DNA from: Polaribacter sejongensis
GTDB lineage: Bacteria > Bacteroidota > Bacteroidia > Flavobacteriales > Flavobacteriaceae
DNA length: 64,000 nt
NCBI RefSeq assembly: GCF_038024065.1
Contig: NZ_CP150667.1
Span: 4,409,501-4,473,500 of the forward strand
Direction of reading: 5' to 3'
Part shown: one piece after another, positions 29,164-37,373 of the stretch
Layout: every line of letters begins with the position of its first letter
How positions within the stretch are numbered: position 1 is the first letter of the stretch
Program-made: the position numbers and the translations under genes
The notes under the pieces: model-generated
What the model was told of the DNA's origin: nothing
Databases searched by the model: none
What the model saw: only the letters and a program-made list of their open reading frames with translations

Positions 29164-29568
29164 ATGGAAGAACTAACTTTAACAACACCGGCGCTTTTAT
29201 TTTCTGCAATATCTTTAATCATGCTTGCGTATACAAATCGATTTTTGGCATATGCAGCGGTGATAAGGAATTTACATGATATTTATTTAGAGAAGAAAGA
29301 TACTTCATTATTAAGGCAAATTAAGAATTTAAAGTTGCGTTTAAACTTAACAAGATGGATGCAAATATTCGGGATTTCTAGTTTGTTATTTTGCGTGGTA
29401 ACTATGTTTTTAATATACATAGGTTTAAGTATAGTGGCAGCTTGGGTATTTGGATTTGCATTGATTTTATTAATTATTTCTCTTGGGTTATTGATAAAGG
29501 AATTACAGATTTCTATACAAGCACTGCAACATCATATAGAAGATATTGAAGAGCATTTAGAAAAATAA
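29164..29568 (+). CDS. DUF2721 family membrane protein
   Basis: 134 residues. Three membrane helices: one at the N-terminus (about 9-28) and two at about 65-87 and 91-111. A cytoplasmic segment between the first and second contains IRNLHDIYLEKKDTSLLRQIKNLKLRL, and an amphipathic/acidic C-terminus ends the protein. Length and pattern match DUF2721, a widespread family of unknown role. The gene is divergent from trmD and convergent with the HPP gene. Confidence 0.8.
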   Translation: MEELTLTTPALLFSAISLIMLAYTNRFLAYAAVIRNLHDIYLEKKDTSLLRQIKNLKLRLNLTRWMQIFGISSLLFCVVTMFLIYIGLSIVAAWVFGFALILLIISLGLLIKELQISIQALQHHIEDIEEHLEK

Positions 29569-29584
29569 AAGATATCAGTTTAAT

Positions 29585-30202
29585 TTACTTTCCCACAAAC
29601 TTGGGAAGTATTTTTGTCAAACGTTTTTTTGTTTTAAATATTCGTGTAGACATTCTATTTGTTGGGTAGCTTCTGTTTTTAGTCATGTTGTTAAAAATTA
29701 AAGCTGTAATCAATAGTATTAAAACACCGGTTAAAACAGGTGATAGCAGATAAAAATATCCTAAAGAAGTAATTTTTTCTGTTCCTATAATTGGTATTAA
29801 AGCAGTGGCTCCTCCTGGAGGATGCAATGTTTTTGTGTACTGCATTAGTATGATAGAAGTTGAAACAGCCAACGGAGCGGAGATCCAAATAATATCAGGA
29901 CAAAATTTTAAAACGCTAATACCAACAAAGGCAGATAATAGATGTCCACCGATAAGATTTCTAGGTTGTGAATAAGGACTCTGTATTGCCCCATAAATTA
30001 ATACACTTGATGCACCAAATGAACCAATTAAAAAGATGTTCTCTACTTTGGTGAATGATAGAGATTGTATAAAAGCAATTATTCCGATACCAATAAAGGC
30101 ACCAACAAACGACCAAAATTTCTCTTTATAATCTATCAAAGTTTCTTTGTAGATTATATATTTAGTAAGCCTGTACGTTCTTTTTATTTTTTTTTGTACC
30201 AT
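29585..30202 (-). CDS. HPP family membrane protein
   Basis: 205 residues with about four membrane helices. The defining HPPGGATAL motif is at 127-135, and the second conserved stretch SPYSQPRNLIGGH is at 75-87. HPP proteins include nitrite transporters in plants and cyanobacteria; in bacteria the substrate is largely unknown. The C-terminus is basic and cytoplasmic. It lies about 200 bp downstream of the ClC gene on the same strand. Confidence 0.87.
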   Translation of the reverse strand: MVQKKIKRTYRLTKYIIYKETLIDYKEKFWSFVGAFIGIGIIAFIQSLSFTKVENIFLIGSFGASSVLIYGAIQSPYSQPRNLIGGHLLSAFVGISVLKFCPDIIWISAPLAVSTSIILMQYTKTLHPPGGATALIPIIGTEKITSLGYFYLLSPVLTGVLILLITALIFNNMTKNRSYPTNRMSTRIFKTKKRLTKILPKFVGK

Positions 30203-30403
30203 CTATTTTTTCTTTTCAGTTTTGTAGATAAATAGCGGACGAAGTTATGGCAAAAAGAGTGGATAATAAAGTTGATTAAAATATTTACGAATAACCAAAA
30301 AGAATGATACTTAAATAGATTTTAATTGTCAATTTATAGGTAACACGTTTATTTTTTGAAAAAAATAAAACGTTCTCGTCGGTTTATTACTAATCTTTAA
30401 ATA

Positions 30404-31669
30404 CTATGCTTTTTTGTCCATTTGAGAACCAATAAATGCAGTTCTTGGTGCTAGAAAATAACCTGTTAAACTAGCAAATAGAATAGGTATAAAATAAGAG
30501 AAACCTGTTAATGTAGCAAGTAATATTGTGGTACTCATTGGTGTTCTTGTTACGCAAGCATTTATACCTGCCATGCAACAAATAATTGCTAAGGAAACAT
30601 TTATAGATGGAAAAAAATGGTGAATTATCAAACCTAATGTTGTGCCTACAAAGAATAATGGTATTATAAAACCACCTCGCCAACCAGAAGTAACGGTTAC
30701 AGAAATAGCTAAAATTTTAAAAATTAGTATTAAAAATAAAGCATTAATAGAGAAGTCGTTGTTTAACAAAGAGTTAATTTCTTCATGTCCAAAATATCTT
30801 GTTAAAGGATAATAATAAGATATTAGACCAAGTAGTATCCCTCCAATTAAGGTTTTAATATAAATAGCTGTTTTGATTTTTTTGAAAACAGATTTTAAAA
30901 ACTTTGTACAATAGATAAAAATCCAACCTACAATTGTTGCAATGATTGCTAATAAAACGGCAATACCAAAATCAAAGGCTCCAGAAAATTGATAAGTAGG
31001 CAAAGTCCAAGTGGCACCTAGACCTAAATGTATAATTAATGAAAAAACAATATAACTAAAACAACTAGCAACCAAAGCAGGCATAATTGCTTTGTAATAT
31101 TCTACTGCATGTTTGTGATGTAATATTTCTAAAGAAAATAAACTTCCTCCTAAAGGCGCTCCAAACAAAGCGGTAAAACCAGAAGCCATACCAGCAATAC
31201 TTAATGAGCGTAGTTCTTCTCCTTTTAATCTAAATATTTTTCCTAACCATGTACCTGTAGAACCTGTTACTTGTACTAAAGGTGCTTCCGGTCCAAGACT
31301 TCCTCCAGAAGCTACACAAAGTAGAGAGGAAAGTACCATTGAAGGATTGTTTTTAGGAGTTAATTTTCCTTTGTTAAAACGAATATTATCTACAATTAAG
31401 TCAATTTCTCCTGGGTCTCCAATAAAATGTATGACTAATCCTGCTAACAAACCACAAATAGCCATGGTAGGAATTACCAACCAACCATCAAAAAAAGCTA
31501 TTTTATGAATTAAAAACTCTAAAACAACCCAATAGGTTCCTGCAATTACACCACCAATCAATCCTACGAGTGCCCAAAGTAAAAAGGTACGATTAAAAAC
31601 AAATGGATTAAATTTTATGGGTTGGTCTAGTAGGTTAGAATATGAAATTAATTTTCTCTTAATTTTCAT
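30404..31669 (-). CDS. ClC-type chloride channel/transporter
   Basis: 421 residues from the start at 31669 (MKIKRKLISY); the frame is open for 39 more codons upstream, but those run through the terminator of the next gene. Ten or more membrane helices. The first ion-binding motif reads GGSLGPEAP (122-130), the second GAPLGGSLFSLE (170-181), and AGINACVTRTPMS is near the end. In classical ClC antiporters the first motif is GREGP with the gating glutamate in third place; here that place is leucine. Chloride or another small anion is the likely substrate. No cytoplasmic CBS domains. Confidence 0.87.
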   Translation of the reverse strand: MKIKRKLISYSNLLDQPIKFNPFVFNRTFLLWALVGLIGGVIAGTYWVVLEFLIHKIAFFDGWLVIPTMAICGLLAGLVIHFIGDPGEIDLIVDNIRFNKGKLTPKNNPSMVLSSLLCVASGGSLGPEAPLVQVTGSTGTWLGKIFRLKGEELRSLSIAGMASGFTALFGAPLGGSLFSLEILHHKHAVEYYKAIMPALVASCFSYIVFSLIIHLGLGATWTLPTYQFSGAFDFGIAVLLAIIATIVGWIFIYCTKFLKSVFKKIKTAIYIKTLIGGILLGLISYYYPLTRYFGHEEINSLLNNDFSINALFLILIFKILAISVTVTSGWRGGFIIPLFFVGTTLGLIIHHFFPSINVSLAIICCMAGINACVTRTPMSTTILLATLTGFSYFIPILFASLTGYFLAPRTAFIGSQMDKKA

Positions 31670-31736
31670 TTTGAGTATCGATTTGTAGGTATAAAAATAG
31701 GTGGCGAAATTAGATGAAAATAGTATGGAAACAAAA

Positions 31737-31760
31737 AATCTCAAGTGAAAGCTTGAGATT
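31737..31760 (-). terminator. Terminator after the DUF2911 gene
   Basis: AATCTCAAG/CTTGAGATT stem with TGAAAG loop; the minus strand continues into a T run. Located 28-50 bp beyond the stop at 31788. Confidence 0.85.
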
Positions 31761-31787
31761 TTAAGTTTTATTAAAAAGAAAAACAAT

Positions 31788-32633
31788 TTACATTGCTCCC
31801 CATTCTTTTAAAGACTCTGTATTCATTTTAATGTAACCAGCATTTTCTGCTTTTTCAGCAAGTTTTAAAGATTCTTTTGCTGCTTTAATAGCTCCTTTTT
31901 TATCTCCTGCTTTTGCATGAATTAATGCTTGTCTTCTTAATACCCAAAATTTAGGTGAATCAGACATCATTTCTACCGATTTATCAATCCATGTTTGTGC
32001 TTTTTTAATGTCTTTTCCATTTTCTAAATAATAAACGGCTGCAGCATAATAATCGTTAGCAGAAGGTCCGTTCATAACAGTTGTAATTTGTTTTGTAACG
32101 ATTTCTTCTACTGGTGTTTCAATTTTAAAACCTACATAAGTGTTTTCCCACATAATTCCTAAAATAGCAGTATTGGTAGTCATATCATCAAAACTAATTG
32201 TAAAAGTTTCAATTACCATTGGTATATTTTGTGTTGGAACATTCATTTTAGCAACAATTTTGGTTTCATCTAATTTTTTTGGAGTTCCGCTTTTTGTTTC
32301 TTCATAGATTACGATATCCCAAGATTTTTCTGTAGGTACTGAAAAAATAGTATAGCTTCCTTTTTCTATTTTATTCCCATCAATAGTAACATCAGTAGAA
32401 AATGTAATTTTTGTATTACCATTTGCTCCAGTTCTCCAAATTTCATTAAATGGCACTAAATCTCCAAAAATTGTTCTCCCTTTAACTCCTGGTCTAGAGT
32501 ATTCTACAGTAATATCTGTTAAACCAACAATTTGTTCAATTTTTTGTAATGGGCTTGGTTGCGGTGTAGTAATTTGTGCGTTTACAGTTAATGTAAACAC
32601 TGCGACAAATAATGATAAAATAATTCTATTCAT
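31788..32633 (-). CDS. DUF2911 secreted protein with TPR-like tail
   Basis: 281 residues from the start at 32633 (MNRIILSLFVAVFTLTVNAQ). A signal peptide ends at AQ. The DUF2911 domain (about 20-160) has the typical VEYSRPGVKGRTIFGDLVPFN stretch, split by GxxWRTGAN and GSYTIFSVP. The C-terminal part (about 185-281) contains two helix-turn-helix repeats that look like TPRs. Periplasmic or outer-membrane associated, function unknown. It is common in Bacteroidetes. Ends at a clear terminator. Confidence 0.87.
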   Translation of the reverse strand: MNRIILSLFVAVFTLTVNAQITTPQPSPLQKIEQIVGLTDITVEYSRPGVKGRTIFGDLVPFNEIWRTGANGNTKITFSTDVTIDGNKIEKGSYTIFSVPTEKSWDIVIYEETKSGTPKKLDETKIVAKMNVPTQNIPMVIETFTISFDDMTTNTAILGIMWENTYVGFKIETPVEEIVTKQITTVMNGPSANDYYAAAVYYLENGKDIKKAQTWIDKSVEMMSDSPKFWVLRRQALIHAKAGDKKGAIKAAKESLKLAEKAENAGYIKMNTESLKEWGAM

Positions 32634-32721
32634 AATTAATAATTTTTTAGTGATTTTATTGATACTCAAAATTACAACTTCAAATAAATAGAATTGTTAA
32701 CAAAACCTTAAAAAGGGATTG

Positions 32722-32729
32722 TATCTTTG
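32722..32729 (+). promoter_or_regulatory. -7 element for the SDR gene
   Basis: TATCTTTG matches TAnnTTTG, about 30 bp before the ATG at 32760. The nearest upstream TTG is 25 bp away, longer than ideal. Confidence 0.4.
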
Positions 32730-32759
32730 TTATTATTATAGCGTTAAAAGTAGTTTTTT

Positions 32760-33521
32760 ATGAGAAATGTAAGTGTTTTAGGTTGTGGTTGGTTAGGGAA
32801 ATCTTTAGCGATTTCTTTGTTAGATGAAGGGTATGCTGTAAAAGGTTCTACCACGAACGAAGAGAAGCTAGAGCTTTTAGAAATGAATCATATAGAACCT
32901 TATATTGTAAATATTTCTGAATTTGAAGAGTTTGATGATTTCTTGCATACAGATATTTTAATCATCGCTATAACTTCTAAAGATGTGGATGGTTTTGAAA
33001 ACTTAATCTCTCAAATAGAAAATTCTCCGATTCAAAAAGTAATCTTTATTAGTTCTACTTCTGTGTATGGAAGATTGAATAAAGTAATGACAGAAGAGGA
33101 TGCCGTTTTAAATATGCCTTTAACTGAAATTGAAAATTTATTTAGAGAAAACACTTTTTTTGAAACCACAATAATTCGTTTTGCTGGTTTATTTGGTGAT
33201 GTTAGACAACCTTATAATTGGTTTAAAAATGGACGAAAAATTCCGCAGCCAAAAGGGTTTGTAAATATGATTCATAAAGACGATTGTATTGAAATTATTC
33301 AAGAAATCATAGCACAAGATTGTTGGGACGAAACTTTTAACGCGTGTTCTAACCATCATCCAACAAGAAGAGAATTTTATACATTGGCAAAATTAAGCAA
33401 CGATTTTGAAATGCCAGAATTTGAAGATAATGAAGTCTATGAATGGAAAATTATCAGTTCTAAAAAAGTACAAGAAGTTTTAGGTTATACTTTTATTCAT
33501 GATGATTTGTTAGATATTTAA
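32760..33521 (+). CDS. Atypical SDR/NAD-dependent epimerase-like protein (YeeZ type)
   Basis: 253 residues. The Rossmann start VLGCGWLGKSLA (6-17) differs from the classical GxxGxxG and is typical of the atypical SDR5/YeeZ group. The active-site tyrosine Y103 lies in SSTSVYG, but the residue four further on is Asn (N107) rather than the catalytic lysine. The rest follows the extended SDR layout. It may bind NAD(P) without classical dehydrogenase activity. Divergent from the DUF2911 gene; monocistronic, with a repeat-rich gap downstream. Confidence 0.8.
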   Translation: MRNVSVLGCGWLGKSLAISLLDEGYAVKGSTTNEEKLELLEMNHIEPYIVNISEFEEFDDFLHTDILIIAITSKDVDGFENLISQIENSPIQKVIFISSTSVYGRLNKVMTEEDAVLNMPLTEIENLFRENTFFETTIIRFAGLFGDVRQPYNWFKNGRKIPQPKGFVNMIHKDDCIEIIQEIIAQDCWDETFNACSNHHPTRREFYTLAKLSNDFEMPEFEDNEVYEWKIISSKKVQEVLGYTFIHDDLLDI

Positions 33522-33901
33522 GAGTTTAGTGTCATTTTTAAATACTTTATTTACAATTGAGAAGTCTTTTTAATTAGCTAATTGTTGTGAGATTTCTCCT
33601 CATTCTTCGTTCTAAATGACAGTGCGTTTGTGGGGGGGGTGATTTTTTTGATAGACGATATTAAAAACTTTTTAGATCAGCTAAGTGTGAGTTCAAATTG
33701 TCACTTCGAAGTAATGAGAAGTCACATAAGAGTTATAAGGCAAAGTAGAACAACTTTACGAGGTTTCTCTTTTAGTTTATCTTGAGTTAATTCGAAAGGC
33801 TAAAAAGCTCATTTCGAAATGACAGTCGTTATAGAAGTAAGTATTCCGGTGTACAAAAAAACTCAGCGAATCTCTGCGTTTTCCCTCTGTGAATCTCCGT
33901 G
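33522..33901. repeat. Gap made of mixed interspersed repeats, with a G8 run
   Basis: No gene found. Elements: 'GAGATTTCTCCTCATTC...AAATGACAG' words at about 33590-33622, a run of eight G at 33632-33639 in otherwise AT-rich DNA, and a related block with CGAGGTTTCTC and CATTTCGAAATGACAG at about 33758-33828. The second copy of the CTCTGTGAATC repeat (33860-33908) reaches into the last codons of gldG. Confidence 0.6.
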
Positions 33902-33908
33902 TTACAAT
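33860..33908. repeat. Interspersed 'CTCTGTGAATC' type repeat, copy B
   Basis: Words CTCAGCGAATCTCTGCG, CTCTGTGAATCTCCGTG and a TTACAAT end match copy A at 169-214. It overlaps the stop codon of gldG at 33902. Confidence 0.5.
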
Positions 33909-35548
33909 CTACTATACTTCCTCTTTCTCAAATAATTAAAAACAAATCCGAAGGCAAATAAAAGGATCAATGGTAGAATAACATTCAAAAACTGCCAAAA
34001 AGTACGTTCTTTAAACGCTTTTTGTTTGTCTAATGTTCTAATTTGTAAAGTTTTGTTTCTAAGCTGAATTAAGCCTGCATCATCTAATAAATAATCAACA
34101 GTATTTAAAAGAAAATCTTTATTACCAAACTGTTGATTCGTCCATTTATCTCTATTTAAATCGAACGGTTGCTTTTTTAAAATCTGATTTTTTCCAATAT
34201 CACCATCAGAAATTACAACCATTTTATTGTTGGTTGCATGCTCTTTAAAAAGCGGAGTTTCAAATGGTTTTACTCTGTCTTTATAAGCCGATTTAAAATT
34301 ACCTTCTAGTAAAACTGCAACTAACTGATTTCCGCCTCTGTATTCATCTTCAATTACTTCATCGGCAATAGATTGTAGCTCAATAAAACTAGGTGTTCCA
34401 ATTCTTTTCGTTAAAGTAGAGCTTAATAATAAAGGTGTTTTTTTAATGTTGTTTTTTAACGTATCTATTTGGTTTGCAAATTGCAATCTAACAGGAGAAA
34501 CATTTTTTGTAATTGGATGATTTGGATTTCCGCCAACCAAAGGATGGAAAAACCAATCTAAATTTTTAAACTGCGTTTGATTCCCAACTTTACCCGTTGC
34601 TAAAGGGATTTGAGCAGCAAATAAGTCTTTAATCAGAGTGGTGTTAATTCTAATTCCGTAAGAAAATAATAGGTCTGTTAAGTTTAAATCTCTTGGATAC
34701 GCTAACATTTTTCCAGAATTGAACAAACTATCTTGATCTGCTTGCACATTATCTAGCATCCACAATGTTTTTCCGCCATTGGCGATGAATTGATCTAAAG
34801 TCAGTTTTTCTTTCTCTGTAAATTTCTCAGTTGGTTTTGCAATAATAGCCAAATCTAAAGAAGTTAAATCTTTAAGAGTTTGCTGTGGGTTGATTTCTAC
34901 AGAGTCTAATGTAAATTTTGCTAATTTATATTTCTTAGCAACTTCACTTAAAAAACTATATTGATAAATGTCTTGTAATTCTCCGTTTCCATTAATTACA
35001 GCCACACTTTTTTGTTTATTTTGGGTAACAGAATTAATCGCATTAGAAAAACTATATTCCAAGTTTTCAATGGCTTTTTGCAGTTGTTCGTCTTGAGATG
35101 CTACAATAGCATTTGGCAATAAAGAAACAACGGTAGATTTTTTACCGTATGCTACTTCTGCAAACGGAAAAATAATAGCTTCAGATAATTTACCATCTTC
35201 TTCAACGGTTAACTGGCTAGGTAGCATGCCTCTTTTAATCAATTCTTCTCGTTGATTATCTGGGTTTTCAAAATTAATTCTTATGTTAGAATTAGTAGTG
35301 GCTAACTCTTCTAAATACTGTCGTGTTTCTGCTTGTAACCTTTTAAATTCTGACGGAAAATCTCCTTCTAAATAAACGGTAACAAATAAAGGATTGTCTA
35401 CTTTAGAAAGTATGTTTTTTGTGGTTTCGGAAAGTGTGTAACGATTATCTGCGGTTAAATCAAAACGTTTGTAAAATGATTGGTTGATCACATTTAAGAG
35501 AATCAATCCAACAATTATAAGGATGCTATTTTTTATATTTTTATTCAT
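33902..35548 (-). CDS. gldG: Gliding-motility ABC transporter auxiliary protein GldG
   Basis: 548 residues. Membrane anchors at the N-terminus (about 9-22) and C-terminus (about 518-538) enclose a large periplasmic domain. The N-terminal FDLTADNRYTLSETTKNIL and VTVYLEGDFPSEFKRLQAE stretches are diagnostic for GldG. With GldF and the ATPase GldA (not in this window) it forms an ABC-type complex needed for gliding in Flavobacterium johnsoniae, although some gliding flavobacteria lack it. It overlaps gldF by 8 bp and is translated with it. The last codons lie in a repeat element, so its extreme C-terminus may vary. Confidence 0.92.
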   Translation of the reverse strand: MNKNIKNSILIIVGLILLNVINQSFYKRFDLTADNRYTLSETTKNILSKVDNPLFVTVYLEGDFPSEFKRLQAETRQYLEELATTNSNIRINFENPDNQREELIKRGMLPSQLTVEEDGKLSEAIIFPFAEVAYGKKSTVVSLLPNAIVASQDEQLQKAIENLEYSFSNAINSVTQNKQKSVAVINGNGELQDIYQYSFLSEVAKKYKLAKFTLDSVEINPQQTLKDLTSLDLAIIAKPTEKFTEKEKLTLDQFIANGGKTLWMLDNVQADQDSLFNSGKMLAYPRDLNLTDLLFSYGIRINTTLIKDLFAAQIPLATGKVGNQTQFKNLDWFFHPLVGGNPNHPITKNVSPVRLQFANQIDTLKNNIKKTPLLLSSTLTKRIGTPSFIELQSIADEVIEDEYRGGNQLVAVLLEGNFKSAYKDRVKPFETPLFKEHATNNKMVVISDGDIGKNQILKKQPFDLNRDKWTNQQFGNKDFLLNTVDYLLDDAGLIQLRNKTLQIRTLDKQKAFKERTFWQFLNVILPLILLFAFGFVFNYLRKRKYSRL

Positions 35549-36257
35549 TATCTAAACGTGTTTTAGTGATGAATAAAAAGAATACAGTTACACTTAAAAA
35601 GTACAGAATATCTCGTGTGTCAATTACACCTCTAGAAATACTTTTAAAATGTTCGTTTAATCCCAATTTTTTAAGAGTTAAATTATTACCGATAGAATCG
35701 GAAATTACATCAAATCCGTAAAATAAAAAGAAGGTGATAAAAACACCTAAAATAAAGGCTACTATTTGGTTTTTAGAAAGTGTAGATGTAAATAAACCAA
35801 TAGCAGTATACGTTGCGGCTAAGAATAATAAGCCAAGGTAAGAGCCAATTGTACTACCAAAATCGATGTTTCCGGCGGGATTTCCTAATTGATAAATCGT
35901 GTAAATGTAAGTTAGTGTTGGTATTAAGGCAACAATAACTAATAGGAGGGAAGCCGAGAATTTACCAAGTACAATTTGCCAATCGGAAATTGGTTTTGTT
36001 TTTAAGAGTTCTATGGTTCCGTTGCTAAACTCATCAGCAAAACTTTTCATGGTAATTGCCGGAATCAAAAATAAAAACACCCAAGGAGCCAAAAAGAAAA
36101 ACGAAGTTAAATCTGCAAAACCTGCGTTTAAAATATTAAAATCGCCTTTAAAAACCCACAGAAACAAACCGTTTAACAATAAGAAAACACCAATAACTAA
36201 ATAGGCAATTGGGCTTGCAAAAAATGAGTTGAATTCCTTCTTTAAGATCGCTATCAA
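35541..36257 (-). CDS. gldF: Gliding-motility ABC transporter permease GldF
   Basis: 238 residues with six membrane helices. The N-terminus IAILKKEFNSFFASPIAYLVIG and the inner FADEFSNGTIELLKTKPI motif are those of GldF/ABC-2 permeases. The start codon is TTG at 36257; no ATG lies upstream in frame, and this position gives the normal N-terminus. It overlaps gldG by 8 bp. Partner ATPase GldA must be encoded elsewhere. The upstream gap is 260 bp of repeat-containing DNA, which must hold the promoter. Confidence 0.92.
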   Translation of the reverse strand: MIAILKKEFNSFFASPIAYLVIGVFLLLNGLFLWVFKGDFNILNAGFADLTSFFFLAPWVFLFLIPAITMKSFADEFSNGTIELLKTKPISDWQIVLGKFSASLLLVIVALIPTLTYIYTIYQLGNPAGNIDFGSTIGSYLGLLFLAATYTAIGLFTSTLSKNQIVAFILGVFITFFLFYGFDVISDSIGNNLTLKKLGLNEHFKSISRGVIDTRDILYFLSVTVFFLFITKTRLDNE

Positions 36258-36379
36258 TGTAAAATGTTTATGCGTTTACTTGGTTCTTTTTATTTCTAAT
36301 TATGTTAATTCGAAATGACAATGAATCTATAAAATATCAGTCTAAGCTTGTAGCAGACTAATTGTATTTATCAAAAGCA

Positions 36380-36401
36380 CCTCGACAAGTTCAGTGTGAC
36401 A
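36380..36401 (-). repeat. TGAGCTTGTCGAAG-family repeat, inverted copy
   Basis: Plus strand reads CTCGACAAGTTCAGTGTGAC, the reverse complement of the family with two changes. Confidence 0.6.
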
Positions 36402-36472
36402 TTGCTTTTTTAATTGTTCTTAGTTTTTAAGATGTTACTAAATTAATTTCAATAACCAATTAATATTTCTGA

Positions 36473-36497
36473 TGTCAGTCTGAGCTTGTCGAAGCCT
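36473..36497 (+). repeat. TGAGCTTGTCGAAG-family repeat, direct copy
   Basis: TGTCAGTC then TGAGCTTGTCGAAG then CCTC. It can pair with the inverted copy about 70 bp to the left. Confidence 0.65.
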
Positions 36498-36518
36498 CTT
36501 TATTTTGATTTCTAGTTT

Positions 36519-37046
36519 CTATTTTTCTAACTTATAGATTCTATTGTCTTCAAAACCTTCATCTGTTCTGTCTACTTGCAAATCAAAATCTAGTTTATGT
36601 AACAACGTAATAGAAGCAAGATTATTTTTGTGCGTAAAAGCTTCTATAGTTTTTAATTCCATTTTTTCAAAAGCATACTCTAATACTTCTTCAAAAGCTT
36701 CAGTCATATAACCTCTTTCTTGGTAGTCTGGGTGAATTTCGTATCCAATTTCTGCATAATTCTCTGCAACATCAAAATTACGTAAACCAATTGTACCTAA
36801 TAATTCTGCACTGTTTTTAGATTCAATAACCCAAAAAATCCCTTTGTTGTCTGCTACTAAATTAGTGGCTTGGTCTATAAAAGCTCTAGCTTCAGAAAGA
36901 TTTTTAAGAGACTCACGTTGTATATATTTGTTAACTTCTTTGTTTGCTCTTAAACCAAAAACTGCTTTAGCATCTTCTAAGTTTATTGCTCTTAATGTTA
37001 ATCTGTCTGTTTCTAAAACAGGAAAAGTAGTAAAATCGAAATCCAT
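36519..37046 (-). CDS. GNAT-family N-acetyltransferase (RimJ/RimL type)
   Basis: 175 residues. N-terminal LETDRLTLRAINLEDAKAVF is the RimJ/RimL-type opening. The acetyl-CoA loop reads HPDYQERGYMTEAFEEVLEYAF, with the Q/RxxGxG/A-like QERGYM. The FTHKNNLASITLLHKLDF ending is complete. Likely acetylates an N-terminal amine of a protein or a small amine; the substrate is not visible. First or middle gene of a minus-strand group with an ABM protein 26 bp upstream. Confidence 0.88.
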   Translation of the reverse strand: MDFDFTTFPVLETDRLTLRAINLEDAKAVFGLRANKEVNKYIQRESLKNLSEARAFIDQATNLVADNKGIFWVIESKNSAELLGTIGLRNFDVAENYAEIGYEIHPDYQERGYMTEAFEEVLEYAFEKMELKTIEAFTHKNNLASITLLHKLDFDLQVDRTDEGFEDNRIYKLEK

Positions 37047-37072
37047 TATTTATTTATATTTGTCTTAATTTT

Positions 37073-37369
37073 TTATTGTAAGCTCACTTTTTTATCAACG
37101 CTCCATGCAAGTGGTTTATCGTTAAAAAACACCTTTGTTTTTGCCCAAACATCTTTAAAAAGAGCTGAGTTTCTGTAATTTTCTAAATCTTCTTCTTGTT
37201 CCCAATAAGAGTATGTGAAAAAGATTTCGGGATTTGTTTTGTCTTGATATAATTCTAATAAGTTACAACCTTTAGAAGCTCTAATGAATGCTTTTTTTTC
37301 TTCAAACATTAATAAAAACTCTTCGATGTGTTTGGTATGAAAACTTAATTTTACAATTCTAACAAACAT
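37073..37369 (-). CDS. Antibiotic biosynthesis monooxygenase (ABM) domain protein
   Basis: 98 residues, a single ABM ferredoxin-like domain. MFVRIVKLSFHTKHIEEFL, then SKGCNLLELYQDKTNPEIFFTYSYW with the conserved WEQEEDLENYRNSALF, matches the family. Members are small cofactor-free oxygenases or heme-degrading relatives, often without a known substrate. It lies 4 bp after the SAM hydroxide adenosyltransferase gene, so the two are co-translated. Confidence 0.88.
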   Translation of the reverse strand: MFVRIVKLSFHTKHIEEFLLMFEEKKAFIRASKGCNLLELYQDKTNPEIFFTYSYWEQEEDLENYRNSALFKDVWAKTKVFFNDKPLAWSVDKKVSLQ

Positions 37370-37373
37370 GTTC

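Larger units (their letters stand above)
36258..36518. other. Repeat-bearing gap upstream of gldF
   Basis: Holds two copies of the TGAGCTTGTCGAAG family in opposite orientation (36380-36401 inverted, 36473-36497 direct). No gene and no clear promoter seen. Confidence 0.5.

Noticed and set aside
30345..30373. AT-rich hairpin between ClC and HPP genes as terminator
   Set aside because: The stem has a bulge and nearly all A-T pairs, with no T run after it on the minus strand.
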